Notes: generated from the letters alone by a model not told the origin. A stretch of DNA of 64,000 nt from Hydractinia symbiolongicarpus (GCF_029227915.1 NC_079875.1:8121001-8185000); one strand, 5' to 3'; positions 13,085-24,938 are shown, counted from the first letter of the stretch. Translations and numbers: made by a program.

Positions 13085-14850
13085 AAATGTATGTCACTTT
13101 CTAACTACAAGGTCACACTTGGCTGCAATGCTACTAATCATGACTTTAGACTTTGCTGTGTTAACCCTTAGCCCTTTTTCTTCTAGCTTTCTCTTCTTTC
13201 TTCTTCTGTAGCGCGTGGCCTTGTGGTTATGGAGTTCTCTTCGTAATCACAAGGTCTGTGGTTCGGTCCACAGCGCGGGCATGTTTAGCAAATGTCTTTA
13301 CTACAGCTACGGGTCAACCCATGCCATGTGAGGGAAATTGGGAGGGTAATGCCGGTGTATACTTAATGTATACATCCCGAACACAGGAACCACATTGATA
13401 ACAGTGTTTCCAACACTGAAGTGGCTATATCCTGTATAAATATTCAAAATAATAATAATAGTCCTTTCTTCCACTTCTCAAACTTTTCAACTAGTTCTTC
13501 CATCGACTCTGCTATGAGAACCAAATCATCTGCATATAATAACTCCCATGGACAACCTGTTCTGAACTCCATCGACAGTGTCTCTAAGACTAGAACAAAC
13601 AAAAAAGGACTACGTACAGGACCCTGATGTACACCAACATTTTCTCTCTTTCAATAACTTTCATTACCTGATCAACCAACTTCAAACATCTATAGTTACC
13701 TCTTTCTAATGCATCACCCTTGCCCTCGAAACAATTCACTATTACACTCGACTGCCACTCACTCGGAATAGCACCATCCTTGATAATCTGATTAGCATGA
13801 CTTGTAATAAGCTCAACTCCAATATATCCAGATGCTTTTACCATCTCTGCAACAATACCTGATACTCCTGCAGCCTTGCCAATCTTCAATTTCCTAATAG
13901 CCTCCACTACCCATTCTGTCTTGATCTGCATAGCTGGCCCTTCTACAACATCATCATCAGACAAATTATCCTCATCCCAATCAAACTCAGTGTTAAGTAA
14001 CATCTGATAATAATTCCTCCACGCTACCCTTTTCTCCTCCTCTGTGCTAGCCAAAACACCTTCATCATTACGTATATACTTCTCACCTACAAATCTTGAT
14101 TAGTCTTCTTCATTTGCTTTGCTACCTTGAATACCTCATTGCGCTGGTCTTCCCTTCTTAACACATCTGCATATCTGTTTCTCCCTGCCTCTGATTTTGC
14201 CTTATACACTGCTGTACAAGCACAACGCTTAGCTTCCAAGTAAATATCTTTACTACCACCTGACTTCCACTCTTTCCAAAGTTTCCTCTTTTCCTTTATA
14301 AACTGGTCAACCTCATTATTCCACCACCAGGTCTGACTATGTCTAGCTGGTCCTTTCGTGCACCCACTGGTATCATGAGAAGCTTCTAGAAGACAATTCT
14401 TCAAAGCAGTCCAAGTACTTTCAACATTGTCACTATCACATTGACCATTGTGAGCTAACTCCTGAACTTTTGCACTAAATTGTCTACTCTTTCTTCAGCT
14501 TCCAGACTTTACAGCAGGGCCTGTACTTACCCTTGGATTCTTTAACACTCTTTAAGATAATATGACAAAACAGCAACCTATGCTGGAAAACACACTCTTC
14601 CCCCGATATAACTTTCGCGTCCTTCACCACTTTCTTGTCTGACTTTCTAACCAGGAAGTAATCTATCTGTGTCTTACAATCAACTGACTCATATGTTATC
14701 AGCCTACTACTGAATGATGTGTTGCAAACCACCATGTCCGTTGCCATTATTCCTTATTTCTGCGCCCAAATCAATAGCCTCCATGCACACCTCTATAACC
14801 TTCAGATGACTTCCCAACATGACTACTAAAGTGGCCTTTCACCTTAATAA
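13085..14850 (-). mobile_element. Broken LINE (endonuclease plus reverse transcriptase)
   Basis: Read on the minus strand, fragments follow the order of a non-LTR retrotransposon. An APE-type endonuclease remnant (HVGKSSEGYRGVHGGY, then CKTQIDYFLVRKSDKK at about 14670) comes first. A linker with WWWNNEVDQFIKEKRKLW follows at about 14310. Then come reverse-transcriptase blocks (IGKAAGVSGIVAEMVKASG near 13860, GKGDALERGNYR near 13700, and the catalytic LLYADDLVLIAES near 13520). Frames change at about 14490, 14090 and 13650. At the last point roughly a hundred residues, including the first catalytic Asp block, are missing between VIERE and VGVHQGP. The end (GLRVNTAKSKVMIS) lies beyond a SINE inserted at 13208-13460. 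It is a dead copy. Confidence 0.85.
13208..13460 (+). mobile_element. tRNA-derived SINE nested in the LINE
   Basis: The 5' end has a tRNA-like pair of polymerase III boxes: TGGCCTTGTGGTTA near 13216 and GGTTCGGTCC near 13260. The 3' end is an AATAATAATAATA tail at about 13449-13460. It splits the LINE reading frame: the LINE coding sequence resumes on both sides. Pyrimidine-rich flanks (CTTTCTTCT and CCTTTCTTCC) may be the target-site duplication. Confidence 0.65.
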
Positions 14851-14945
14851 AAAACGTGAGAACCAATGTTCAAAGACAACATAATTTATTATTATAGTAA
14901 CTCGCCATAGAATGTGATAAAAATATAAAAACAAGTTTTAAAATA

Positions 14946-14977
14946 GCATAAGCTTCTTGGTTAAAACCATCCTCAGT
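14946..14977 (-). ncRNA. Hammerhead-ribozyme-like motif, left copy
   Basis: On the minus strand this reads CTGAGGA, a TGGTT/AACCA hairpin, an AGAAGC box, then TTATGC. It follows the hammerhead order CUGANGA, stem II, GAA, short stem III. Penelope-like elements are known to carry hammerhead ribozymes with very short stem III in their terminal repeats. The GAAA box reads GAAG and stem II is separated from it by one base, so activity is doubtful. Confidence 0.35.
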
Positions 14978-16409
14978 GCATACATAGATGTAATAAATTT
15001 TAATGTGAACATATTTTTAAACTAGTATGAATTTTTAAAAAAGTAATTCTCTATTTCTAAATAACAGAAGTTTTTTAGATTCAAGTTGTTCATTTAATTT
15101 TGGACGTTTCAATGCAATAAATGTAGTTTCCAAGTTTTTTTTTTACCAAAATTTTCCAACTAAACTGATGCTCAGGATTATGGTAAATATGGTTAGCTGG
15201 TTCTGAATTCTCGGTTGGATTATTATGCTCATTTCAGCGAACCACAGCATTTTGTCTTGTTACCCCAATGTAAGATGTGTTACAAGTGGTACACATTCCT
15301 TCATAACAGGTATGGATTTTGATCTTTTAATGAAAACAGTTTGCGTATCTTTTTTGTATTCCAATTTGTTGCAATTTCGAACTTATTGTTTGTAAACTTG
15401 TGAAACTTTGAAATGAATGATTTGGAAATATTTTCTTAACAAAATGGAACTTTTAAAGGAATGAATGGTTTTGGTAAGTCAAAGAAGTTGGGTGGAATTT
15501 TAAACTCGTCATTGTTGGTGTTATTAGTAAGTCAATCTTGAAATTGATCAATGATGCTTTCCACAATCCTGGAAGGGAAATTTGCATTTCAAAATTTTTT
15601 TCTTATTGCATTCTTTTCCATTTCGAAGTCATTTAAGATACAATTTGCACCACTGAGATCATCATTGATGGCATTCCTTTTGTATAGTTTTGGAATTTAC
15701 GATGACCAATGTGTGGGATATTTGGATGGTTGTCTGTATACTTGTGTACGATAAATACCCTTTTCGTTTACTAATTTAGTGTCCAAGAACCTTTCAGGGT
15801 TAACTTCACTAGTGAAAGATATCTTTGGATGATAAGCATTCAGTTTATCAAGTAATTCGCCTGGCTGCTTCTTTATTCACCTGTTTATGACGTCATCTAC
15901 GTGTCATTTATAAAATCATGGTTTAAATGGATTAACAAATTTCTTCTCTAATTTGTTTAAGAAGATGTTGGAGAAAACGAGATGGCCACCCATTGTACAG
16001 CCATCAGTTTGTTTGTACAACTTTGACTGAAAAATTAATGTGCTCTCCGTTGTCAGTTTCAACAACAGCCTCCTGAAAATTAGTCTGCTACAATTGATGG
16101 ACAGTTTTTAGTGAACATAAATTTTGTCCAAAATATACTCAATTGTTTCAGCAATAGGAATGACTTGAATCTAAAAAACTTCTGTTATTTAAAAATGGAG
16201 TGACATGACAGAAATTTATACGTCTACGCTATCACAAAATGTTTTACAAACATGTGTGATAACAAATGTGATTTCGATTTATGTGGTAAATGATAATTGC
16301 TTTCTTGAGGGTAGTTTTATTTATTGTATAATTATGTTAATTACTTTTTTAAAAACTCATACCAATGTTAAAATATGTTCACAATAAAATTTATTACATC
16401 TATGTATGC

Positions 16410-16441
16410 ACTGAGGATCGTATTAACCGAGAAGCATATGC
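16410..16441 (+). ncRNA. Hammerhead-ribozyme-like motif, right copy
   Basis: This is the inverted partner of the motif at 14946-14977. It reads CTGAGGA, then TCG...CGA as stem II, then GAA and GCATATGC as a minimal stem III. It keeps the GAA directly after stem II, unlike the left copy, but stem II has mismatches. It lies in the right terminal repeat of the Penelope-like element. Confidence 0.35.
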
Positions 16442-16462
16442 TATTTTACTTTTTTATCACAA

Positions 16463-17311
16463 CATAATTTATTTTATTCATATTCACTTGAATGAAAGAT
16501 TTAAGCCCAATTTGTTATGAATCCTTAAATAGTTTAAAAAAACAATAAACTTGCAAACACAAATAAAATTTATTGCATTTCAAAAATATTATAAAGTATG
16601 AATTCAAAATAACTACAACAAATGATAATTGCTTATTTTGGGTAATTATAGAAGGATTATCAATTTTATTAGTAACGCACCAAGAAAGGTTTAAAAAAGT
16701 AAAAAAGAACTTGGACAAGACTTTCTTAGTAGAAACTCAATTGGTGTGAACCTCGCAGATAATAATTTCTGTTAGTGATATAAATGATAACATCTTTCGG
16801 TTTTTGTAAAAAAAAACAAGTACCACCAAAATTCCTGAAAAATGTAAAAAAGCCTTATATATTGCCTTAGAATAGTGAAAATGAGAAAAAACAAATTAAA
16901 TAGGTGGCATAACTTTATCCAAAATGTCTAAAGAAAAATCTCCATAAGTAAAAAAATGGTAATCATAAAAAATATCAATAGTCACAAAGCTTCATGTTGC
17001 AATTATTTCAGAAGGTAATCTAAATTGAATTTGCATCTTATCCCCACATCAAGTATATTTAACATAAAAAATATTGTATAAAAAAATTAAGATAAAATAT
17101 GTATATGTATATGTTATGTTTAGTAAAAATACAATTCATACTAAATTTTAATTTAAAATAAACGATGTGTAAATAAACAACAAATAGATCTTTGTATATA
17201 TATAAATGTAGATAAACAAAGAAAAATAAGCAGCAAAAGTATAAAATATTAAAAATAATAAGAATAAAAATCAAATTAAATCGACATTTTTCAAAAAATT
17301 ACACAATAACT
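16463..17311. other. Intergenic, 3' of NLR B
   Basis: AT-rich DNA between the Penelope-like element and the stop codon of NLR B. It should contain the NLR B 3' UTR and polyadenylation site. No further gene or repeat was recognised. Confidence 0.4.
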
Positions 17312-20300
17312 TTACACAATATCCACTACTTCTAGAAGAGATTTTAAATCTGAATTTGATATGAAACAACCATGTATATTCATTGATTTCAACTTGGCCG
17401 AAGGGTGTTTCCTGACCGCGCTGGATAATAATTTCCAACCAATTGTTGTGATGCATCTATTGAATCGCACGTCAAACATTTGAAGAAACGGAAGTAGTGG
17501 TAATAAAGTAATTAGATCCTCATCTGTTAACAAGCACCTGATGACACCCAACTCGTACAAATTGCATATTTCATTATTAATGCATTCTCCTATACCTTTC
17601 CATCCAACTGGAGTGATTTTGAGATTTCCCCCAAGCTTCAGAGAATGCAAAAAGGGGATCACAGGTTGTATTTCTTTCAAAGAAGCATCGTTTATGTCAC
17701 AATCGCGAACACTCAGAAACTTTAGACACACTTTTTTACTATCAATGACAGCAGTAGATAAACATTTCCACCCAATGGGTGTGATATGAGAATTATTACC
17801 TAAACTAAGATAGTTTAAATGTCCTAGTATAGGTTGCAGGATCGCCATAGATGAGTCATTAAGCCGACAACTACGAAGGTTTAGACCTTTTAAAAAACGA
17901 CCTGCTGCATCTCGTTTAATTGAACCTAATATATTCCATCCAACATTGGTAATTCCAGGGTTTTTTGAAAGTCTCAGTTTTTTAAGACCTGGATATAATG
18001 GTGATAAAACCAATACATCATCATCTTTTAAATTACAATCGCATAGGACTAGTTCCTCCAGATTACTTGTCTTGCTTTGCACAGAATTAGCCAAATGTTG
18101 CCAACCTAGCGTGGTTATGTTTTCATTGGAACTCAGGTCAATTCTTCTTGGGCTTTGTATCTCCTTGCAGAGCTTTTTTAAACTTTCATCATTCAAATTG
18201 CACTTTATTTTTATCATTTCAGATGAACCATCATCGTTTAAATCATCTTTTTGTTGGTTAGATATGGTAGGCAAAGCGACAGAATGTTCCAAAGAATGCA
18301 TGCATTTTTTCAAAACTTCGATGGACGATTGAGTAACAAAACAATTTTTAATACACAATCGCTGTAGTGATTCACCTTTTCCTTGCAGAAAGAAATCACA
18401 CAGCTTGTTCCATCCACCATATGTAATTGCTTTGTTGAAACTCAAATCAAGCTCCTTTAAGTAAGTGAAAACTGGAAGCAATGATTCCAGAGAGGAATCA
18501 GTTAGATAACAACCACGAAGATAAAGCTTCTCTAATACACTTCCATTATTCACTGATTCAACTAATTTAATCCAACCTTGGTTTGTGATTGAAGGATTGT
18601 CAGATACTTCAAACTCTAATAACTTTGGAGCGACTGCAGCAAGGCTGGCAAATGCATGATCTTTCAAGTTACAATCCCTAACATGCAGCTTTTGTAGAAA
18701 GCAACAGGTTTCAAATAAACTTGCCACTAATTTCCATCCGTCCAAGGAAATATTTTTGTTATAACTTAAAACAAGTGTGTGTAAGTTTGTCAAAACTGAT
18801 TCCATAGAAAATAAATGGTGGGAAGACAGTTTACAGGCATAAAAACGCAATTCTTTAATAGCGGGGGTGGCTTTTTTCTCTGTCATACTTTCAAACTCAT
18901 TGTTGATCAATTTTAAATCATCTGGAAGGAGAACATTCATTCTCTCTATGTGAACACGCTTGGTCAAACAAATATACTTTGCCATTCTTTTGCACTCACT
19001 TTCTGAGACATCATTTCGCCATACTTGCAAGTAAATATCCTGAACGGGAAATGGATTTATTGCTATTATTTGATCAAGGAAATAAATCATGAATGTCATT
19101 TGAATACGTGAAATATTTTTCAAATACAAAATAATCTCGCTTTTCGATATAACAGACTTTAATGATTGATTCAATGGTTTGTGGTGCTCGTAATAAGATG
19201 TCGCAAAAAGATTCCAAGCATCATTTGAACCTAACACACAAAGTAAAAGAAATAAAACAAATTTATCATTCATGTGCATATAATTTCATGGATTATGTTG
19301 TCTAGTAAAAGTGCATTTAAGTGTAGAAGATCAAAATTGTAGGTTGACGTAAAAAACACAGGGACATGAGTATGTAAAACAAACAGTTTTGAAAGGAAAA
19401 CCTTATATAATTCTTAAAAGAAAAAATAGTTAACCCTACTTTTCCAATTATATAAATTCGTGTAATAACGTATATGAAGACACTGAAAAGAAATTTACAT
19501 CCAAATAAAAACAAGTATATATATATATATACCTGTTAAAACACATGGTTGATGACCATAACTAAATAAATTATCAACAAGATAACTTAAAACAGGCTCC
19601 TGTGTTAAGTTTTGTACCTCCATTGCATGAACGATAGCTTTTAAAATGGGAGGTGAATTACTGCTTGTTGAAAATACAGATTCTAAACCACATAACAATG
19701 GAACACAACCACGTAAACGGTTATTGTTTACAACATCCTTTCGAGGTATGTCTTTTCTCAAAATGTGAGCAGCTGCACAGAATTCTTGCAAGCTGAGATG
19801 TCGAAACTGATACTTGACTGTAAATTCATCAACAAAAACTTTTGTTACCAATCCACAGTATTCTAGAGATTCTTCAAACTGACCAGATAGAGAATCAGCA
19901 TCAAAGACAACAGTACCACAGCATAACATTTCATACGCCATTGCAGCTACGACAGCCAACATATTGCGAACAAATTCCTGTTTAAACAGCTCCCTTAAGT
20001 TCATAGTGGATACAGCTTTTCCACGAAAATGATCCTTCAGATACAGGCCTAACGCCCAGCAAAACAATTCAACAGACGTGTTCACAGTAGCATTACTTTC
20101 ATTGAAAAACAAATTGCATATAATGGATAAATAAACAGGTAAACTTGCCATCACAGACAGATTAGTTGATTCTTTGATTTTCTGCAACACTGTTTGATAC
20201 TGCTGACGATTGTTTGAAAAATAATTCTGAACAAAAAGAGCAACATTTTCATTGTTAAAGCCAAGTACTTCTATCGATCTAACATTAACAATTTTCTGAA

Positions 20301-22095
20301 ATCTTTTTTGAACCTTAGATATAGCTTCTGGTCGACCAGATATTAAGACTTTATGTCTGAATAAGGATGGATGAAGAGGGTTAACAGCTTGAAACAGGGA
20401 CCTGGACAGATCTAAGCCACTTTGTGAACCATCCTGCTGTGATATCATGTCATCCAAGCCAATAAATTCATCGACACCATCCACAATTACTAGAACCTTG
20501 TCTGCAATCAAGAGCAATTGTTCAAATGAAATTAACTGGAAAACTTTTGGATAAAGTTTCTTCAATATAGACTCCAAGGAACTACAATTCTCAATAAAAT
20601 TGATTTCACGACAAATAATAGTAAAAACAAAATCAAATTGTTGGCCAACACTGCCAGTCCACAATTCTTGTCTTGCCCATTTTAACAGCATATAAAGAAG
20701 AAGCGTGCTTTTGCCACTGCCTGCTACACCTCCCAAACAAACCAGGTCTTTATTTTCACACATTATATCTTCGATAGTTATGGTTTTGCCCTTAAACAGA
20801 TGTTGATTCAGGTGATAATCTCGGTCACTGTTACGACTCCAGTATTCATGCACATCGCTGGAAGATGATATAGCTAGTTCAACAAAGGCTGATATGCGGT
20901 CTAAATTGTGTTGCTCATTAGAATTCTCGTTAAATAAACACTTATATTGATGTAAATATCTCTCTCTCAGCTGCTCCTTGGCTTTTTCTAAAAACAAAAT
21001 AAACAAATTATATACCAGGTCTAGATATCTTTTTAAAGTAAGTACATATAAAGTTTTTGTTACTGAATATGAAATAAACTATATACTCACCAAAGCTTTT
21101 TTCCATGGCCGAATTTAGTGATACTTTTACAGCTAAAATTAAATGTTAAAAAATAGAATATTTAGCAACTTTTATCAAAAAAAAAATATCATCTACAAGC
21201 TAATTCAAAGGTACAAAGAAATGAGCAGGCACATAAAAATTTATCTCTGTTACATAAAAATTTCAAGCAATAAGAATTATAAATTTTGCATAATTTAAGA
21301 CAATGCAGTATTGTCAGTGAAAATCCAAGAGTGAAAACCCTGTGAAATTATTGGTATTCAAGATAACTCCAATCACTTCTACAAGATGCCAATTAAAAGA
21401 TGTTAATATGTAGGAGATTTAAAAGTACTTGAGAAAATATTCAAATATGTTTTTCAAAAGAAATTTTACTCTTTTTGGAGTTATTATAAGTATAAGGCTT
21501 ACCATGCAACATGCTGGATTTAATGGAACAAAAATTTTCTGTTTATGAAAAAGGACTTTTATAACAATTTCTGTAGAAAAACCTGTCCAGCCACTGACAT
21601 TTGCCATGTATTTTTCTAAGAATGTTTTACACATCTTACAGCACTACACACTACATCAAATAAAGTTAAAATCTTACATACCACATGCTTCTATCTTCTC
21701 ACATTTTTTCACAACATCGTTTCTATTGATCTGCTCCAAAACCACTCTTACATCATCCCACTCAATGCTTGGTTGCTTTCGAGTGCATTCTTTTAAAACT
21801 TGTCTGCATTTTTCATAGACTAAATCATTTTCTAAGTCAATGCATTCTATCTGTGATTCTTCTAGTCGCAATAATCTACCAAATCGTTTCCAATCTCCAG
21901 CAAGAGAGAAAGAAATAACATCAAGGACATTTTCTGGAATCAGTGCCTAAAAATAAAAAAATAGCAATTATTTTTGCTTGTTGGACCAGTATAACAATAG
22001 ATTGGAAAAAAAATTCTCTTTCAAAGTTACAAAAGGAGTAGATAATAAAAACAAATCAGATAGCCATGAGAAAAAAAATTAGACATGCTTACCAT
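17312..22095 (-). CDS. NLR-like protein B: Death, NACHT, LRR (1227 aa)
   Basis: The reconstructed coding exons are 22093-22095, 21682-21946, 21091-21132, 19533-20987 and 17312-19230, again 3684 nt. Exon 1 contributes only the ATG, immediately followed by the donor GTAAGC. Exon 2 continues ALIPENVLDVISFSLAGDW. In frame, the bases just before the exon 2 acceptor form a stop (TAG), so translation cannot start upstream without splicing. Death domain: DWKRFGRLLRLEESQIEC. The NACHT exon is 1455 nt, the same as in A, with Walker A GGVAGSGKSTLLL and Walker B VLVIVDGVDEFIGL. The LRR exon has eight GW-marked double repeats (for example NPGITNVGW). The domain order and the role as cytosolic sensor are inferred from families. 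It lies directly upstream of NLR A in the same orientation, consistent with tandem duplication. The weakest part of the model is exon 1. Confidence 0.85.
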
Positions 22096-22189
22096 GTTAT
22101 AAAGTTATCCAATAAATTCTTTAGTGCAAATGTCATCATTACAATGATGGTGGTAATGTTTATGTAAATGCCTATTTACTAAAAAAATT

Positions 22190-22305
22190 ATTAAGATTTC
22201 TGTTTTACTTTTTATGCAAACAACAATTTCGTTACAATGCTTATCTGAAATGCTTAATCTACCAAATCGTTTTGCTTTGAAACTTATTCCCTCTAAACTT
22301 TTCAT
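22190..22305 (-). pseudogene. Possible Death-domain exon relic
   Basis: Just upstream of NLR B, the minus strand reads EGISFKAKRFGRLSISDKHC, echoing ISFSLAGDWKRFGRLLRLEE of NLR B. At the DNA level an 18-base stretch (TAATCTACCAAATCGTTT) is shared with the functional exon. The rest diverges, and the frame stops near 22105. It may be a fragment of a decayed third copy. The match is short. Confidence 0.3.
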
Positions 22306-23830
22306 TTAACTTAAAAATCAATAATTTATCTGTTTTTCCTGAGGGAGTGTACTTTCTTTTTGTTATTTACTTGCAAGGACATAAATGACAGTATTTTAGT
22401 TTACTCACGATGCAAAATTCAACCCTTAAAATTAGCCTAAAAGGCCAACATAATTTTGTTGTAAAGTTTTTAAATAACAATATTTTGGTTTTGTTTAAGC
22501 TACTCCCACTCCTTGCGACTATAAAATAATTACATTCGATTTTCAGTAAGGCCATTATAACTAACCAAAATCATTTAGGCTACAGAAACACTGTGGTGCC
22601 ATTCGCTTCGTAATAATAGTGATCGAAAAAATTGTATATCGTATTAAAAAGAGGTCGAGAAGTTCTTTCTTCCACATGACACAGCAGGCAATAAGTCAGC
22701 TCTGCCCTCAGTTTTGTGAGGAGAGATGTTCTTAACAATTGGGTTTCCTGTACAGTTCTGCTTCATGTTAAACTGTGCCGGTGACATGCATTTTTAAACC
22801 ATGTCACTGGTGACTTCTGTGATAACAACCTAATGATGCCTCAACCTAATGATTTCATCTCGAAACATAAAAAGCCAGTTGGCAGTGAACTATTAACCTA
22901 ACGAAGTTACCATCAGGAAGGTATGTCAATAAGACTTGTACTCCATTCCCATTCGTCATCGTCTTACGAGATCAATGCATTGAACTTATGAGAGATCTAG
23001 CCCTAATAAAAGATGAATGACGAAAGTTATTGCCAGCTGAAAAAATTTACTACAAAAAAATATTGCTGACACAAATCAGTTAAAATGTATCTCACGTCGG
23101 CAGTTTTATTGCCAACTTAAAATAATTCTAATTTTAACGGCTGTAACTTAAATTCATCTTTCTCAATGAATTTCTAAAACAATTGCAAAGCAAGAATGTT
23201 CTTCAAAGCTGTAAGAAGTATGACACAAACTGATTAAAAACGCTGAAGATATCTTCAATACTTTTTAGAGGAAACATTTGCAAAGTAAACCTGGATTTTC
23301 CTATTTACTTTTAATGTCATGTGCAAATACCTGCTTCCTTTAAAAATCATTCATTTAAAAAAATGATTAATTATTTAAAAGAAAGACTTGTTCGTAATTA
23401 GAGAGAAAAAAATTCATCAACATTGACTTTTGACGTTAGAGGTATTACCTTACATGTTGTTGGGTTTGTCTTCATGTTTCAAAAATAATTATTTTAATTT
23501 GTACAATATGTCATTTAAAACAACCTCTATATGATTTTAAAAAAAATCTTAAAAATAATTTTTACCAAAATTTTATTTCAAATTCATTTCAAGAGTTTTA
23601 AATCATTTTGTTGAATTGAAATTTATTTTGTATATAACCGTTTCCAAATCATTTTGCGTTCGTTTCGCAATCATTTTAAAAGAATCAAAATTAGTTCATT
23701 TCAACAGTTTTTTTCAGTTCAGAGCGTTTTCACATCGCTTCTAATAACACATGTTTATCACACATTTCTAAAGACATTTCAATAGACTTATTACCATATC
23801 CATCTTCGTTTCGCTGAATATACATATCAT
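22306..23830. other. Intergenic, nothing recognised
   Basis: The promoter region of NLR B would be here. I find no exon with supporting splice sites, no convincing TATA box and no clear repeat in this 1.5-kb stretch. Confidence 0.4.
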
Positions 23831-24363
23831 AACATGAAAATGAGGTTAGTTATGAGCAAATTTTCAGTTTGCAGAGAAGCAGTGCAGAAATGGGTTGTTG
23901 CAATATTTGCAAAATTTATTTGGCATACAGATTTTTATTAACATTTTGTGATAATATGGGATAATAGTATGTATCAGTTTTGTTTATTATTCTTGGTGTT
24001 AAATGATCTAGGTATTAGCTAGCCTAGAATATGATATGAGTACCTAGTTGGTAAGCTGACTTGTTCCAAACAAACATTAAATTTCAAGCTGTTTACCAAA
24101 ATTGGTGATGTGTTTGCTCGTATATATCCTGTGTTTCCAGTTAATGAGTGTACCTTATTCTTAACATCTGTAAAAATAACATTAGACAGTGGTTTTAAAA
24201 TAGTAGTTTAGTTATCCATGTGGGTAATGTACCCTGTTTAATTTTTTCCAAGTTAGGCTAGTTTTTGGATTCCAAAGTCATCAAGTTGTTGATACATTCT
24301 TCAAGCTTACATGTAAGCAATTAACATCCCGAAATTTGCTCATAACTAATCTTGTTTCATGTT
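23831..24363. mobile_element. Inverted-repeat element, about 530 bp
   Basis: The left end AACATGAAAATGAGGTTAGT plus TATGAGCAAATTT (23831-23862) is matched in inverse orientation at 24331-24363. The first 20 bases of the terminus are shared with the element at 7885-9497. There is no open frame inside, so it is a non-autonomous DNA element. Confidence 0.55.
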
Positions 24364-24483
24364 ATATATTTTGCATTTTTGCATGAACATTCCATGGAAC
24401 GAAATTGATATCAAAATAGGAATATTATCAAATTATGTATACATCTGCATTCTTCATCACAAAACTAAATAAGAAAATTGCTG

Positions 24484-24890
24484 CCCTAGATCGCTTTAAA
24501 ACCATCAAAATGTGATCTTAGAAAGCTATAACATTGCCTTACATTACTTAAAAAAGCATTAAAACAGGATCATGAAGCAAAAAATCACTTAAGATTGTTT
24601 AAAAACCATCAAAACAGGAACATGGAAGTCGACACAATCGCCATAGATCATTTAAAAATTTACAAAACAGGAATGTATAAAGTGAAAATTTTGCGCTAGA
24701 TAGTTTAAAAACAGTTGCTAGTTTAAACGGGATCGTAGAACTCAGAAACATTGCTGTAGATTGTTTAAAAACCATCAAAAGGGGATCATAAAAAGTAAAA
24801 AAATTGTTGTATATACATTGTTTAAAAACAATTAAAATGAGATGATAGAAAGCAAAAAAAATGATGTGGATCATTTTAAAGCACTTAATA
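24484..24890. repeat. Degenerate minisatellite, about 60-bp period
   Basis: About seven diverged units share GAT(T/C)(G/A)TTTAAAAACCATCAAAA, then GGATCAT, then (A)GAAAG-AAAA-TTG. The array ends about 45 bp before the inverted-repeat element at 24939. No coding function is seen. Confidence 0.7.
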
Positions 24891-24938
24891 CACACATATT
24901 TGAAAGCTTTCTCTTTGTATAAATCGTTATTTCTGCTA

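Larger units (their letters stand above)
14916..16462 (-). mobile_element. Penelope-like element, degenerate, with inverted ends
   Basis: Minus-strand fragments match the Penelope-like layout: QTDGCTMGG and FSNIFLNKLEKKFVNPFKP, then HVDDVINR (the catalytic YVDD position), QPSKYPTHWSSKIPKLYKRN, LSKSFISK-like residues, and a C-terminal GIY-YIG endonuclease remnant (TCNTSYIG near 15280, then ENSEPANHIYHNPEHQFSW). Several stops and frameshifts make it inactive. The flanks, about 14916-15085 and 16164-16462, are related to each other as an inverted repeat, a known arrangement of Penelope terminal repeats. A 13-base ACATAATTTATT-like sequence occurs directly outside both ends (14880 and 16462) and may be the target duplication. 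Confidence 0.8.

Noticed and set aside
16205-16387. 60-residue plus-strand frame
   Set aside because: It falls in the right terminal repeat of the Penelope-like element and shows no family features.
21419-21634. MANVSGWTGF frame, reminiscent of the MANIK start of NLR A
   Set aside because: It lies between exons 2 and 3 of NLR B and has no matching donor phase; the resemblance is three residues only. An alternative first exon cannot be excluded but is not supported.
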